A stretch of 18,650 nucleotides of DNA from UBA93 sp964477205 (GCA_964477205.1 CAYZDE010000014.1:1-18650), one strand, 5' to 3'; positions 1 through 7,050 are shown, numbered from the stretch's first letter. The notes: generated by a model not told the origin, from the letters alone. A program made the numbers and translations.

Positions 1-520
1 GGGGCAGATCTATCACTCCTGTTTTCAATCCTGCGTGGTCCGCGAGTAGGGCAACTGCTATGGCGTGCGATGCGCACCCCAACGCGTTCGGCTCTCCGCT
101 CTTTATGTTAGCCGGCCAGTGCCCGAATTTCTTTTTGAAGTGCTCGAAGCCGGGGTCGCTCTTTCCGGGCGCTTTCACTTGCTCTTGCAGGCCTTTGTAC
201 ACGGCGCGCCCGAATTCTTGTAGTAACCGCTTGTTCTCGAAGGCGCCGGGCTCTGCATCCTCTTTGTGCGCGTAATCGAGGAAGCGGCCCATTTCCTCGT
301 CATTCAAGTAACCGAATAAAGGGGGCTCCTTAAAGACGGTTTCAGCCAAATCACGCGTCGGCCCGCCGATTTTACGGCGCTTTGAGTCACTTGCGTTAAT
401 GCGCTTTAACTCGTTGAGTAACTCGCGAATGCGGGGTTGGGCGGCTACGCGCTCGTAAGCCGGCGCTAGCTCTCTAGGCACTAATTCGCCGCGCATTCTA
501 CTTCTCATTCGAGCCGCCAT
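1..520 (-). CDS. Orphan protein, C-terminus cut by window edge; faint transglutaminase-like segment
   Basis: An open frame runs on the minus strand from an ATG at 518-520 to the left edge, giving 173 residues without a stop. I do not recognise the family. The first 10 residues hold four arginines, and residues 15-45 look helical and charged. Near the truncated end, C149 is followed by a hydrophobic helix and then GLKTGV (residues 164-169). This layout resembles the start of a transglutaminase/papain-like core (Cys, helix, Gly, strand), but the His and Asp that would complete a triad lie off the window, so this is only a suggestion. Codon use matches the neighbours. No strong Shine-Dalgarno precedes the ATG, and an AT-rich box 30-40 bases upstream fits a leaderless or short-leader transcript diverging from the 608 gene. 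Plus-strand frames here are shadows. Confidence 0.75.
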   Translation of the reverse strand, partial: MAARMRSRMRGELVPRELAPAYERVAAQPRIRELLNELKRINASDSKRRKIGGPTRDLAETVFKEPPLFGYLNDEEMGRFLDYAHKEDAEPGAFENKRLLQEFGRAVYKGLQEQVKAPGKSDPGFEHFKKKFGHWPANIKSGEPNALGCASHAIAVALLADHAGLKTGVIDLP

Positions 521-548
521 GTCCAAATGGTATTATGCCTTGAATCGA

Positions 549-566
549 ATTTAAAGGCGGTTTAAG
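549..566. promoter_or_regulatory. Inverted repeat TTAAA-GGCGG-TTTAA between divergent genes
   Basis: Positions 551-565 read TTAAA, GGCGG, TTTAA, a perfect 5-base inverted repeat around a GC-rich centre. On the minus strand the CTTTAAATTC segment sits about 30-40 bases before the start at 520, a suitable place for an archaeal TATA box. It may be a promoter, an operator shared by the two divergent genes, or both. Confidence 0.4.
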
Positions 567-573
567 GATTAAA

Positions 574-584
574 AAAATATTTTT
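574..584 (+). promoter_or_regulatory. TATA-like box for the 608 gene
   Basis: AAATATTTTT lies about 25-34 bases before the ATG at 608, the usual archaeal TATA distance if transcription begins at or just before the start codon. There is no Shine-Dalgarno before that ATG, which supports a leaderless message. Confidence 0.4.
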
Positions 585-607
585 GGTTTGAACGAATCCT
601 TTTTTTA

Positions 608-1678
608 ATGCCGCGCGCCAACACTTTATTCATGTTGTTGGATTCCCAATCATTGGAGGCGCGCTTGACTCCCGAGGTCGCGCTTGGAATCATCCAAAAG
701 GAGTTACAGCACCGCGGATGGAAGGACTTCAAGGTTCACGACATCCGGTTGGCTTACACGCCGTACTGGATGTTCAGCTTCGACATTATAGCCGGCTCGG
801 GGGCAACTCCTACCGGAAAGACCGCGTTGAACGCGTTTACCGGGGAGCTAAACGACTTTATTTTAATGCTACTCGACCGCCCGATCAACAAGTCGCGGGA
901 AACCATGAAAGGCGCAAAGGTTGAAGTCGAGCGAACCGCGATTTCATTCGGTGAAGTGAAGGGCGTTGCGGCCACGAAGATTGCGGCTCACGTGGGCGGA
1001 ATCAAGCCGGAGCAAGTGTCTATTTCAGCTATTTCAAAAATGTACATTCCAACTTACAGGGTTTGGGTTGACATTGCAGGGGAGTCATTCAAGTTCGAAG
1101 TGGACGCCGCACTCGGCATGCCCACGGGAATTAACAAGGTGCCCAAGCACGAGAAGGGCTGGAACGAGGCAACGAACGAGACGCTAAAGAAAATGGCTTC
1201 TCCGAGCGGTTGGATGAACTTGATTAGCCGCGCGCTGGGCTCGGTCGGCGGCCTGGCAACCAGCGCAAAGGGAGACCAAGGCAAATTCACCAGGTACGCA
1301 TTGCTCGCCGGGATTATACTCGTATTAATGTGGTTCGTTTTCGGCGCGTCGGGCAGTGGCCAAGTTAATTGCTATTTGTTCGAAGATTACAAAACCGAGC
1401 CCGCTTGGTTCGGGCTACAGCCGAGCCGAATCGTGCCAGAGGTAACCGGGAACAAATACTTTGTTCAAGGGGCTTGCGAGTTCTTGAACGAAGGCAACCA
1501 GGAAAACGAGGTAATCATAGTGCAAGTGCGCGTGGTAAACGATAAAGACTTAATACTCGACACGGTAGTGCTAACCGCGGTTCCGCCGGCCCAAACAACT
1601 ACTCCGACAACGAAGTCGTTCGAGTTGAATTGGACCGAGGCAACGCAGAAAGTAGACTTCGAGTTCGAAAAAATATAA
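608..1678 (+). CDS. Orphan single-pass membrane protein with two repeated PepSY-like units
   Basis: 356 residues; I do not know the family. Two similar units can be seen: residues 22-80 (…YTPYWMFSFDI…LNAFTGEL) and 113-174 (…YIPTYRVWVDI…VDAALGMPTG). Each has an amphipathic helix, a Y-x-P aromatic strand, a second strand and a turn ending in TGE or PTG. That pattern recalls PepSY-type alpha/beta units, but the link is by eye. Residues 230-247 form one strongly hydrophobic transmembrane helix. The C-terminal part (250-356) looks like a beta-sandwich, with C255 and C290 possibly paired and an N-W-T glycosylation sequon at 341-343, so it is probably outside the cell. By that topology the repeats are cytoplasmic. 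The stop lies 21 bases before PriL, so the two may be cotranscribed. ATG 608 was chosen for length; ATG 632 is an alternative. Confidence 0.8.
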   Translation: MPRANTLFMLLDSQSLEARLTPEVALGIIQKELQHRGWKDFKVHDIRLAYTPYWMFSFDIIAGSGATPTGKTALNAFTGELNDFILMLLDRPINKSRETMKGAKVEVERTAISFGEVKGVAATKIAAHVGGIKPEQVSISAISKMYIPTYRVWVDIAGESFKFEVDAALGMPTGINKVPKHEKGWNEATNETLKKMASPSGWMNLISRALGSVGGLATSAKGDQGKFTRYALLAGIILVLMWFVFGASGSGQVNCYLFEDYKTEPAWFGLQPSRIVPEVTGNKYFVQGACEFLNEGNQENEVIIVQVRVVNDKDLILDTVVLTAVPPAQTTTPTTKSFELNWTEATQKVDFEFEKI

Positions 1679-1699
1679 ATCGGTGGGAGATAAACCCTC

Positions 1700-2962
1700 T
1701 TGGAAGAGGCAAAGTTAATCGCGAGGTATCCATTCTTGAGCGCGTCGCGCGCCTACTTGAAGAATGCCTCGTTCAGTGAAAGCGAACTCGAGAGCGTGAG
1801 CGAGCGCGTTGAAGCCACCTTGCATTCAACTCCGCGCTCCCCCGAATTTTCAGCTGAACAATCAGTGCGCGCTTACGCCCTGGAGCGGCTGCTCGTTTAC
1901 GCTTTAAGCGACTCGGCCGCCTTAAAGCGGTTCGCGAGGAATAAGGCGCGGGCTTACGCAAAGCAGTTGGTGCGCGAGAGCCAATCGGATTACTTATCGG
2001 TGATACGCGAATTCTACCCTAGCGCTAAGCTGAACGGAGGCGGCTATACGGTCAGCGTGTTAGACTACGCGAGGGGTGCGCGCGGCCTCGTTAAGCAGGA
2101 TGTTGAGAACGGCCGAGTTCAATTGGAAGAGCACGCGCTAACCAACGCATTCAAGCATTCACTGGAAGAGAGGATTAAGCATTATTCCAATAAAACGAAA
2201 AAAATCCCAAAGAGTGTTGAGCGCGTTGCCAATGACTTGAAGCCCGCTGCAGCGCGTTTGGTGCGCCCGGCGAACCGGTTCAAAGGGTCTTTGTATTCAC
2301 TCCCTTGCATCCAGCGGCTGCGCCAGGGAGTCGGCGAGGGAAAAAGGTATTACGCGGCAATGACCATCGCGATTGCATTGTGCGCGGATAGCGTGCCCAA
2401 GGAACGCGCCCTCGACGAGTTAAAGGATTACGCCGAGAGGTGCGCTAAGGGTAACGACGCGTTCACTTCACGCGAGGCAAAAGGGGTAATCGACTGGGTT
2501 TACAAGCACGAGGGAGTGCGATTGTCTTGCCGCACCCTCGCGTACCAAGGGCTCGCCGAGGAAAGCGAGTGCGCCCGTTGCCCGAGGAGGAGTCGGAGAC
2601 GCAGAATCGAAAATTCGAGGAGTATTACGCTCGCAAGCAGCCGCCGCTGCCGCCTGGTTTCGCCCAGCGGGAGTTCGGCTTCGGCTTTGAAAAGAAAATC
2701 GATTTCAGGCACAAAGCGTTCACTTCAAACCGCGACTTTGACTATTACTTCAAGTCGCAGGCGCCGTTGTACGCTTCTTACTCAGCGGCTTATTACTCAT
2801 TGCCGGGCGCGCGGCCAATGGAGCGCAAGGATTGGCTGGGGGCGGACCTCATCTTTGACTTCGACGAGCCGCGCTTGCCTAAAGAGCACTATGAAAAAGA
2901 GCACTCCGCGCTATTGTGCCCGAAGTGCCTGCAAGCCATACTCGACGACACGATACTGCTAA
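1700..2962 (+). CDS. priL: DNA primase large subunit PriL; conserved part ends near 2584
   Basis: PriL is the iron-sulphur regulatory subunit that works with PriS to make replication primers. The TTG start at 1700 follows GGTGGGAG at 1682-1689. Residues 1-180 form the helical N-terminal domain and about 190-294 the C-terminal Fe-S domain. Four cysteines fit the 4Fe-4S ligands: C203 (LPC), C277 (LSC), C291 and C294 (ECARC), with the long gap after the first cysteine that is typical of the family. The recognisable protein ends right after C294-P295. The frame then stays open to TAA at 2960-2962, but those 125 residues are R/S-rich, look like no protein, and overlie PriS in another frame. Either a base is missing near 2584, or PriL and PriS are joined by a -1 frame change, or the overlap is real. 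Identity is firm; the 3' end is not. Confidence 0.85.
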   Translation: MEEAKLIARYPFLSASRAYLKNASFSESELESVSERVEATLHSTPRSPEFSAEQSVRAYALERLLVYALSDSAALKRFARNKARAYAKQLVRESQSDYLSVIREFYPSAKLNGGGYTVSVLDYARGARGLVKQDVENGRVQLEEHALTNAFKHSLEERIKHYSNKTKKIPKSVERVANDLKPAAARLVRPANRFKGSLYSLPCIQRLRQGVGEGKRYYAAMTIAIALCADSVPKERALDELKDYAERCAKGNDAFTSREAKGVIDWVYKHEGVRLSCRTLAYQGLAEESECARCPRRSRRRRIENSRSITLASSRRCRLVSPSGSSASALKRKSISGTKRSLQTATLTITSSRRRRCTLLTQRLITHCRARGQWSARIGWGRTSSLTSTSRACLKSTMKKSTPRYCARSACKPYSTTRYC

Positions 2963-3611
2963 AAGAGAATTACTTGGAAGCCGACTTCGGCTTCTCGAAG
3001 AAGGACACCTTACTCGTTTTCAGCGGAAACAAGGGGTATCACTGCCACGTGCGTGCGGAAGCGGTTCACGACTTGAAGCAGGAAGCCCGCCGCGAACTAC
3101 TCGAATACACTAAAGGCCCTAAGTCAATGCTGCGCAAGGTGCGTGACGGGCGCGTTAAAGTGTTAAGGGGTCCGAGCGCGCAGTCACTCGGCTGGGGAAA
3201 ACGATTTTATGATGAGGCAGTGCACGCTTTCGACTCGAAGGACGCACTGCGCGCTTACGGCTTGCGTGAGCCGAAAATATCGAAAGTGTTCAAGGACAAG
3301 GAGCGAGTGTTGAGCTTGCTGGCTAAAGGGAATTGGGACGCGTTCACCGGGATGGAGAAGGCATGGGAACGCGTTTTCGAGTCGGTGCGCGCGAAGTACG
3401 CTTTGAACCCTGACGCGCAGGTAACCTTGGACTTGGCCCGGCTCATTCGCCTGCCCGACTCGCTGCACGGCGGCACGGGCTTGCTCGCCGCGACGGTTAA
3501 GCACCCTAACTTCAACCCGCTTAGTAATGCCGTGGCTTTCTCTTGGCGCAGGAAGGAAAGCGTGCGCTTGAAGAAAGCAATAATCGTTGAAATGGGCGGA
3601 GAGACGCTCGA
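2578..3611 (+). CDS. priS: DNA primase small (catalytic) subunit PriS, 3' end in assembly gap
   Basis: Catalytic subunit of the archaeal-eukaryotic primase, making RNA/DNA primers at the fork. The start of the family is visible in EEYYARKQPPLPPGF then QREFGFGF. The metal-binding pair in FDFDEP is encoded at 2857 and 2863, and the third acid (TLDLARLIR) at 3430. The SGNKGYHCHV motif has its histidines at 3040 and 3046, a zinc knuckle LLCPKCL has cysteines at 2917 and 2926, and RLPDSLHGGTGL is the conserved nucleotide-binding segment. All expected catalytic residues are present. About 344 residues are seen before the Ns, close to full length for the family. The start is uncertain: TTG 2578, GTG 2569 and TTG 2527 all lie inside PriL, with no start codon between 2578 and the conserved core. 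It may instead be the second half of a PriL-PriS polypeptide. Confidence 0.9.
2579..2595 (+). other. PriL-to-PriS frame junction with GAGGAGGAG
   Basis: The PriL frame reads C-P at 2579-2584, and PriS reads E-E-E-S from 2584, so moving from one to the other needs a -1 step (or one extra base). GAGGAGGAG at 2584-2592 is a strong Shine-Dalgarno-like run, but no PriS start codon follows at a usable distance. No canonical slippery heptamer is present. Confidence 0.6.
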
Positions 3612-3711
3612 NNNNNNNNNNNNNNNNNNNNNNNNNNNNNNNNNNNNNNNNNNNNNNNNNNNNNNNNNNNNNNNNNNNNNNNNNNNNNNNNNNNNNNNNN
3701 NNNNNNNNNNN
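3612..3711. other. Scaffold gap, exactly 100 Ns
   Basis: One hundred consecutive Ns, the conventional length for a gap of unknown size. It removes the end of priS and the end of the converging minus-strand gene. Any frame read across it is meaningless. Confidence 0.98.
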
Positions 3712-4127
3712 ACTGCTTGAACGTCGCCGTGCTCGTGGGGCAAAGCCGAAGGGATTACTCCCTTCAATTCCTCGCGTTCTTTAGCTTCTTTCGCACCCTC
3801 GGCAAAGTGGGCTTCAATATTAAATCCCTGGCGGTTGAATTCGAGGACTCCGCCTTCGTGTTTGCGGAACTTGACGCCGTGCTCCGTTGCTATCTTCTTC
3901 AGGGACATGCGTTGCTCTGCGTTCAAGTAGGATACCCCCGCCTCTTTAAGGCTGAAGCGAGCGCCGAAAGCGCCGGCACCACCCTCGCCGGCAGTAGAAT
4001 AATAACGGTCGAAAACATTCTCGCCTTCACCGATGGACAAACTCTTACGCAAAGGAGAGGGTAAACCATTCAAAATCTCTTTACCCTCATTCCACGCTAC
4101 TTTAGCCTCAACACTCGGTTCACGCAT
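3712..4127 (-). CDS. Orphan protein, C-terminus lost in the gap
   Basis: A minus-strand gene starting at ATG 4125-4127 and running into the Ns, with 138 residues visible. I do not recognise it. It has no signal peptide or transmembrane helix. Residues 35-60 are rich in G, A, E and F (GEGGAGAFGARF), and 60-110 look like a mixed alpha/beta region. GGTG lies about 9-12 bases before the ATG. A TTG at 4151 would add eight residues (starting with FNWCYSK) but has a poorer context. It sits 41 bases downstream of the 4169-5080 gene on the same strand, so the two are probably cotranscribed. It converges on priS, which may be coincidence because of the scaffold gap. Confidence 0.7.
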
Positions 4128-4168
4128 TTTAGAATAACACCAATTAAACAAAAGAGGGAAATGACTTT

Positions 4169-5080
4169 TTAATGCCTTTCTCTAACCGTTCTTTGGGCGT
4201 GCTCGTCGGCGACTTTAAGCAGCGAACGCATGGTGCGCAAGTGCTCGGATTCCGGGTGCAAGAGACCTCGTAAGTCGTGCTCCTCGGGCACCTCACCGGA
4301 TACCATTAAATTGAGCAAGCCGTTTTTTTCGTTTAATTCAATTCGCGCGCGGTTACCCGCAACCTTCTTTAAAGCGCGAATCAAGTCGATTTGCTTACTC
4401 GCCCCGGCTAATGCTTTTTCCAAATCGAATGAAGCGGTCACGCGCGCCTTACCGTCGCGCACTTCCGATTTAACATCCAAACTAGCGCCCAACAAGGCTG
4501 GCGAGTACCCTTGGTGCAGTAAAGCATCGTGAATGTTCCTGGCTTCCTTCGGAGAGGCGTTGTTGATTCGCCTGGTTAATTCGCGTAAGGATATTGCACT
4601 TCCACCAACCGCGGAGGCTAGCAACTCTTTAGTGCTCTCGCTCTCTTGTATTGGCTCGTAGCCATTCGAAAAGTAAAAGTCACTGCCTTCTAAAGAGTCA
4701 ACTGCGTTATTCTTGTTCACTGGGTCAACATCGCTCTTTGGGGCGAATTCTTGCAGGACGGCTTCCGAATTCGAAATAAAGTCAGGGTCTCGCTCTTCCG
4801 GCTTTTCAGGCTCTTGCTCTTTTGGCGTTTCGGGTTCTTGCTTTTCCGGTAAGCTGATTTTCGAGCCGGATTCTGCTTTTGAGTTAGCCTCGTTCATGGC
4901 CTTACGTAATAACGCAGGGGGTATACTCGGGGTAGCGTCCCTCATCTTACTAAGCTCTCTTTTCGTGAACAAGAAGTCCGCGGTGCCCCAATCTTCGCCT
5001 TTGCCCTTGGCCTCGCGCTCCTCTTCCGCAATCTCTTCTTCAGTGAGCCTGAACGGCTTCTTTTCCTTTTCTTCAGTCAA
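4169..5080 (-). CDS. Orphan 303-residue protein with acidic Pro/Glu-rich linker
   Basis: TTG start at 5078-5080 with GAGGAG at 5088-5093, a convincing Shine-Dalgarno. I do not recognise the family. Three parts can be seen. Residues 1-70 are highly charged and helical, with many E and K. Residues 78-99 form a Pro-Glu-Lys linker with near-repeats of EPEKP type. Residues 150-303 appear folded, with a helical stretch (165-200) followed by strand-helix-strand (SEVRDGKARVTASFDL, then RIELNEKNGLLNLMVSGEV) and a C-terminal helix. No Cys pairs, membrane segments or nucleotide-binding motif are present, so it is probably cytoplasmic; the tethered layout suggests an adaptor, but that is inference. It is divergent from the GINS gene across a 121-base region and is probably the first gene of a unit with the 3712-4127 gene. 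Confidence 0.8.
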   Translation of the reverse strand: MTEEKEKKPFRLTEEEIAEEEREAKGKGEDWGTADFLFTKRELSKMRDATPSIPPALLRKAMNEANSKAESGSKISLPEKQEPETPKEQEPEKPEERDPDFISNSEAVLQEFAPKSDVDPVNKNNAVDSLEGSDFYFSNGYEPIQESESTKELLASAVGGSAISLRELTRRINNASPKEARNIHDALLHQGYSPALLGASLDVKSEVRDGKARVTASFDLEKALAGASKQIDLIRALKKVAGNRARIELNEKNGLLNLMVSGEVPEEHDLRGLLHPESEHLRTMRSLLKVADEHAQRTVRERH

Positions 5081-5114
5081 ACAAAGTCTCCTCGAATAAA
5101 ATAGGGGATGAATC

Positions 5115-5122
5115 GGTTAAAA
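5115..5122 (-). promoter_or_regulatory. TATA-like box for the 5080 gene
   Basis: On the minus strand TTTTAACC lies 35-42 bases before the TTG at 5080. Transcription would begin near 5092, just at the GAGGAG ribosome-binding site. Confidence 0.35.
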
Positions 5123-5144
5123 GGCGTTTCGTGCGGGGGAAGGG

Positions 5145-5154
5145 TTAAATAAAT
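5145..5154 (+). promoter_or_regulatory. TATA-like box for the GINS operon
   Basis: TTAAATAAAT preceded by GAAGGG lies about 50 bases before the GTG at 5202. It would give a leader of roughly 25 bases that includes AAGGTGGG at 5185-5192, the ribosome-binding site. Confidence 0.5.
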
Positions 5155-5201
5155 CCACCGGCAAATGAGTAATAGTCGATTTTTAAGGTGGGTTTTGTAA
5201 A

Positions 5202-5732
5202 GTGGAATTGAGTTACGAGTCATTGCGTTCAGCGCAACTGGAAGAGCGTCACGACCCTTCACTAAAGGTATTACCCGAGGATTACTACTCTAGTTACGGC
5301 GGTTACTTAAAGCGCTTGCAGGACAAGCTCTCGAACGGCTTCAACTTGGATGACGCTAAGGCATTCGAAAACAGTGCGGGCGTGTTCAACTCGCTGTTCG
5401 AGCGGAGGAAACAAAAAATCGTTTTCAAGGCGTTAAAGGACTCTTCTAACGAGGTATTGGACGGCGAAGGCCTAACCAAACAAGAAAAGAAATTGTATTC
5501 CACACTCGTTCAAGTGTTCAATGATTACGACGGAGAGCGCGCATCGATTTCACGCGTTGAGAGCGTGAAACAATCCTCTAAAGGCGTAAGAGTAAGGGTT
5601 TTAATGGACTTGCCCCAATTTGTTGGTGTTGACAACGCTAGCTACGGGCCGTATTCCAAGGGCGCGGAAGTAGCGTTGCCGGATAAAATCGCGGCATTAT
5701 TAGTAAAGCGTAAAGCCGCTGAAAAACGGTGA
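5202..5732 (+). CDS. GINS complex subunit, Gins51 type
   Basis: GINS is the accessory complex of the MCM helicase at the replication fork and in archaea also contacts primase. The 176-residue protein has a helical A domain (about 1-110) and, after a linker, a small beta B domain at the C-terminus (about 128-172) with RVLMDLPQFVGVDNASYGPY and LPDKIAALLVKR. The A-then-B order is that of Gins51; Gins23 has the reverse. Many euryarchaea have only Gins51, as a homotetramer. The GTG start is preceded by AAGGTGGG. The gene heads a unit with eL44, eS27 and PAC2. Primase genes lie close by, a known archaeal neighbourhood, although two orphan genes and the scaffold gap intervene here. Confidence 0.9.
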   Translation: MELSYESLRSAQLEERHDPSLKVLPEDYYSSYGGYLKRLQDKLSNGFNLDDAKAFENSAGVFNSLFERRKQKIVFKALKDSSNEVLDGEGLTKQEKKLYSTLVQVFNDYDGERASISRVESVKQSSKGVRVRVLMDLPQFVGVDNASYGPYSKGAEVALPDKIAALLVKRKAAEKR

Positions 5733-5738
5733 TTCCAA

Positions 5739-6026
5739 GTGTTAGTTCCAAAAACCAAGAAGACTTACTGCCCGAAGTGCAGGAAGACGACCGTGCACAA
5801 AGTCAAGGTCACTACGACGAAAATCAAGCCGGGCCGCAAGATGGCGTTGGGAACGCGAAGGCACAAACGCAAGCTCGCGGGCTACCACGGCAAAGTAAAA
5901 GGCAAGGCTAAAGTAAAAAAGCAAGGCATCAGGAACAAAATCATGCTCGAATGCCAGGTGTGCAAGAAGAAGCACGAGCGCACGATTACCGGCCGCATGA
6001 AGAAGAAAGCGGAATTAAAGAAGTGA
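5739..6026 (+). CDS. rpl44e: Large ribosomal subunit protein eL42/L44e
   Basis: A 95-residue basic zinc-ribbon protein of the 50S subunit near the E site. Zinc ligands are C11/C14 (CPKC) and C72/C75 (CQVC). The central region TGRMKKK/RRHKRKLAGYHGK type, with many K and R, is typical of the family. The GTG start at 5739 lies six bases after the GINS stop, and the GGTGAT ribosome-binding site contains that TGA stop, which suggests translational coupling. No nearer ATG fits the family. Confidence 0.95.
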   Translation: MLVPKTKKTYCPKCRKTTVHKVKVTTTKIKPGRKMALGTRRHKRKLAGYHGKVKGKAKVKKQGIRNKIMLECQVCKKKHERTITGRMKKKAELKK

Positions 6027-6034
6027 TAAACAAT

Positions 6035-6196
6035 ATGAGCAAATTCTTAAGAATCCAATGCGAATGCGGCAAAGACGCAATCGTTTACGGCGACTCGAAG
6101 AGCGAAATCAAGTGCTCTAAGTGCGGGAAGATCATAGTCGAGCCCAAAGGAGGGCACGCCAAGGTTAATTGCCGCGTTTTGGAAGTGTTGAGTTAG
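6035..6196 (+). CDS. rps27e: Small ribosomal subunit protein eS27
   Basis: A small C4 zinc-finger protein of the 30S subunit, with ligands C9, C11 (CEC) and C27, C30 (CSKC), followed by the family's GGHAKVNCRVLEVL ending. At 53 residues it is a little shorter than common archaeal forms (about 60-65), mostly at the N-terminus. The ATG start is preceded by AGTGAT, which contains the eL44 stop. A longer open frame in this phase extends upstream but only overlaps eL44. Confidence 0.93.
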   Translation: MSKFLRIQCECGKDAIVYGDSKSEIKCSKCGKIIVEPKGGHAKVNCRVLEVLS

Positions 6197-6198
6197 AA

Positions 6199-6975
6199 GT
6201 GCTCGCCGAAACCCGCATCACGGGCGGAAAAAAGAAATTCAAAAACGCTACGCTAGTAGTCGGCTTGCCCGGCATCGGCTTGGTCAGCAAGCTCGCGGTG
6301 GACCACGCCGCTAAATTACTGAAAGCCAAGCGCATTGCAACCGCTTACTCACCGCATTTCCCGAACCAAACCCTGGCGACTAAGAAAGGCAAACTAAAAG
6401 CGTTCACCTTCAAATTCAACCACGCGAAAATCAACAACAAAAACGTAATATTCCTGCGCGGGGACTTACAGCCGCTGACCGTTGAAGGTCAATACGAATT
6501 ATCATTCGCAGTCCTGGAACTGGCGAAGAGAATGGGCGTGAAACGCGTCTTTTCAATGGCGGGCTACGCCGGAGAAAAAGCCAAGAAGACGCCCCTTGTT
6601 TACTGCGCGGCAAGCGACCCGAAAACCTTCCGCGATTTCGCGAAGGTGGGCGCAAAGCACTGCCCGATTAAAGTCATTCCAATCGTTGGGATGGCAGGGC
6701 TCTTACCCGCACTCGCCCCGACCGTCGGGCTAACAGGCGCTTGCTTACTCGTACAAACCACGGGCGAGCAACTCGACGCAAAAGGAGCCAAGCGCTTGCT
6801 CTCGCTAATGGGCGATTACTTCAACGGCAAACTCAATGCAAAGGGAATCGACGCGCGCGTGAAACTAATTCAAAAGAGCATTGCCAAGGCGATGCCCAAG
6901 CAGCAAACCCACATGCAAGCCATACCCGCCATTCAAACCGACCAGCCGAAAGCCGACCTCACCTACATTCGGTGA
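6199..6975 (+). CDS. PAC2 (proteasome assembly chaperone 2) family protein
   Basis: An ATP-grasp-independent fold related to eukaryotic PAC2, a chaperone of 20S proteasome assembly; the role of the archaeal members is not settled. The family signature VVGLPGIGLVSKLAVDHAA is near the N-terminus. Conserved later segments include GYAGEK, a PIVGMAGLLPALAPTVGLTG loop and a helical end through GDYFNGKL. After about residue 225 the tail is basic, then Q/P-rich and probably disordered. With GTG 6199 (three bases after the eS27 stop) the protein is 258 residues and the GLPGIG lies 22 residues in, which fits relatives. TTG 6169 would add ten residues and overlap eS27. In many archaea aIF2-alpha and Nop10 genes lie between eS27 and PAC2; both are absent here. 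Confidence 0.85.
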   Translation: MLAETRITGGKKKFKNATLVVGLPGIGLVSKLAVDHAAKLLKAKRIATAYSPHFPNQTLATKKGKLKAFTFKFNHAKINNKNVIFLRGDLQPLTVEGQYELSFAVLELAKRMGVKRVFSMAGYAGEKAKKTPLVYCAASDPKTFRDFAKVGAKHCPIKVIPIVGMAGLLPALAPTVGLTGACLLVQTTGEQLDAKGAKRLLSLMGDYFNGKLNAKGIDARVKLIQKSIAKAMPKQQTHMQAIPAIQTDQPKADLTYIR

Positions 6976-6983
6976 ACTGAAAA

Positions 6984-6995
6984 AGCTTTTAAAGC
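6984..6995 (+). promoter_or_regulatory. Promoter box for the eL30-EF-2 operon
   Basis: AGCTTTTAAAGC, preceded by AAAA, has the form of a BRE plus TATA box and nearly matches the box at 11459-11471. Transcription would start near 7015, leaving a leader of about 100 bases before eL30. Confidence 0.5.
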
Positions 6996-7050
6996 AATTC
7001 GGGCACTCTTATTACGCTGTTTTTGCGATTACATTTCGTAAAAGTGGGGA

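Noticed and set aside
60..275. 71-residue plus-strand frame at the left edge
   Set aside because: The minus-strand frame over the same bases is longer, has neighbour-like codon use and a plausible start.
2585..2962. R/S-rich C-terminal extension of PriL
   Set aside because: It is the PriS coding region read in another frame, low in complexity and with no family resemblance; kept only as an open frame in the PriL entry.
3255..4151. Single minus-strand gene across the N gap
   Set aside because: The frame is continuous only because Ns contain no stop codons. The left half is antisense to PriS; only 3712-4127 looks real.
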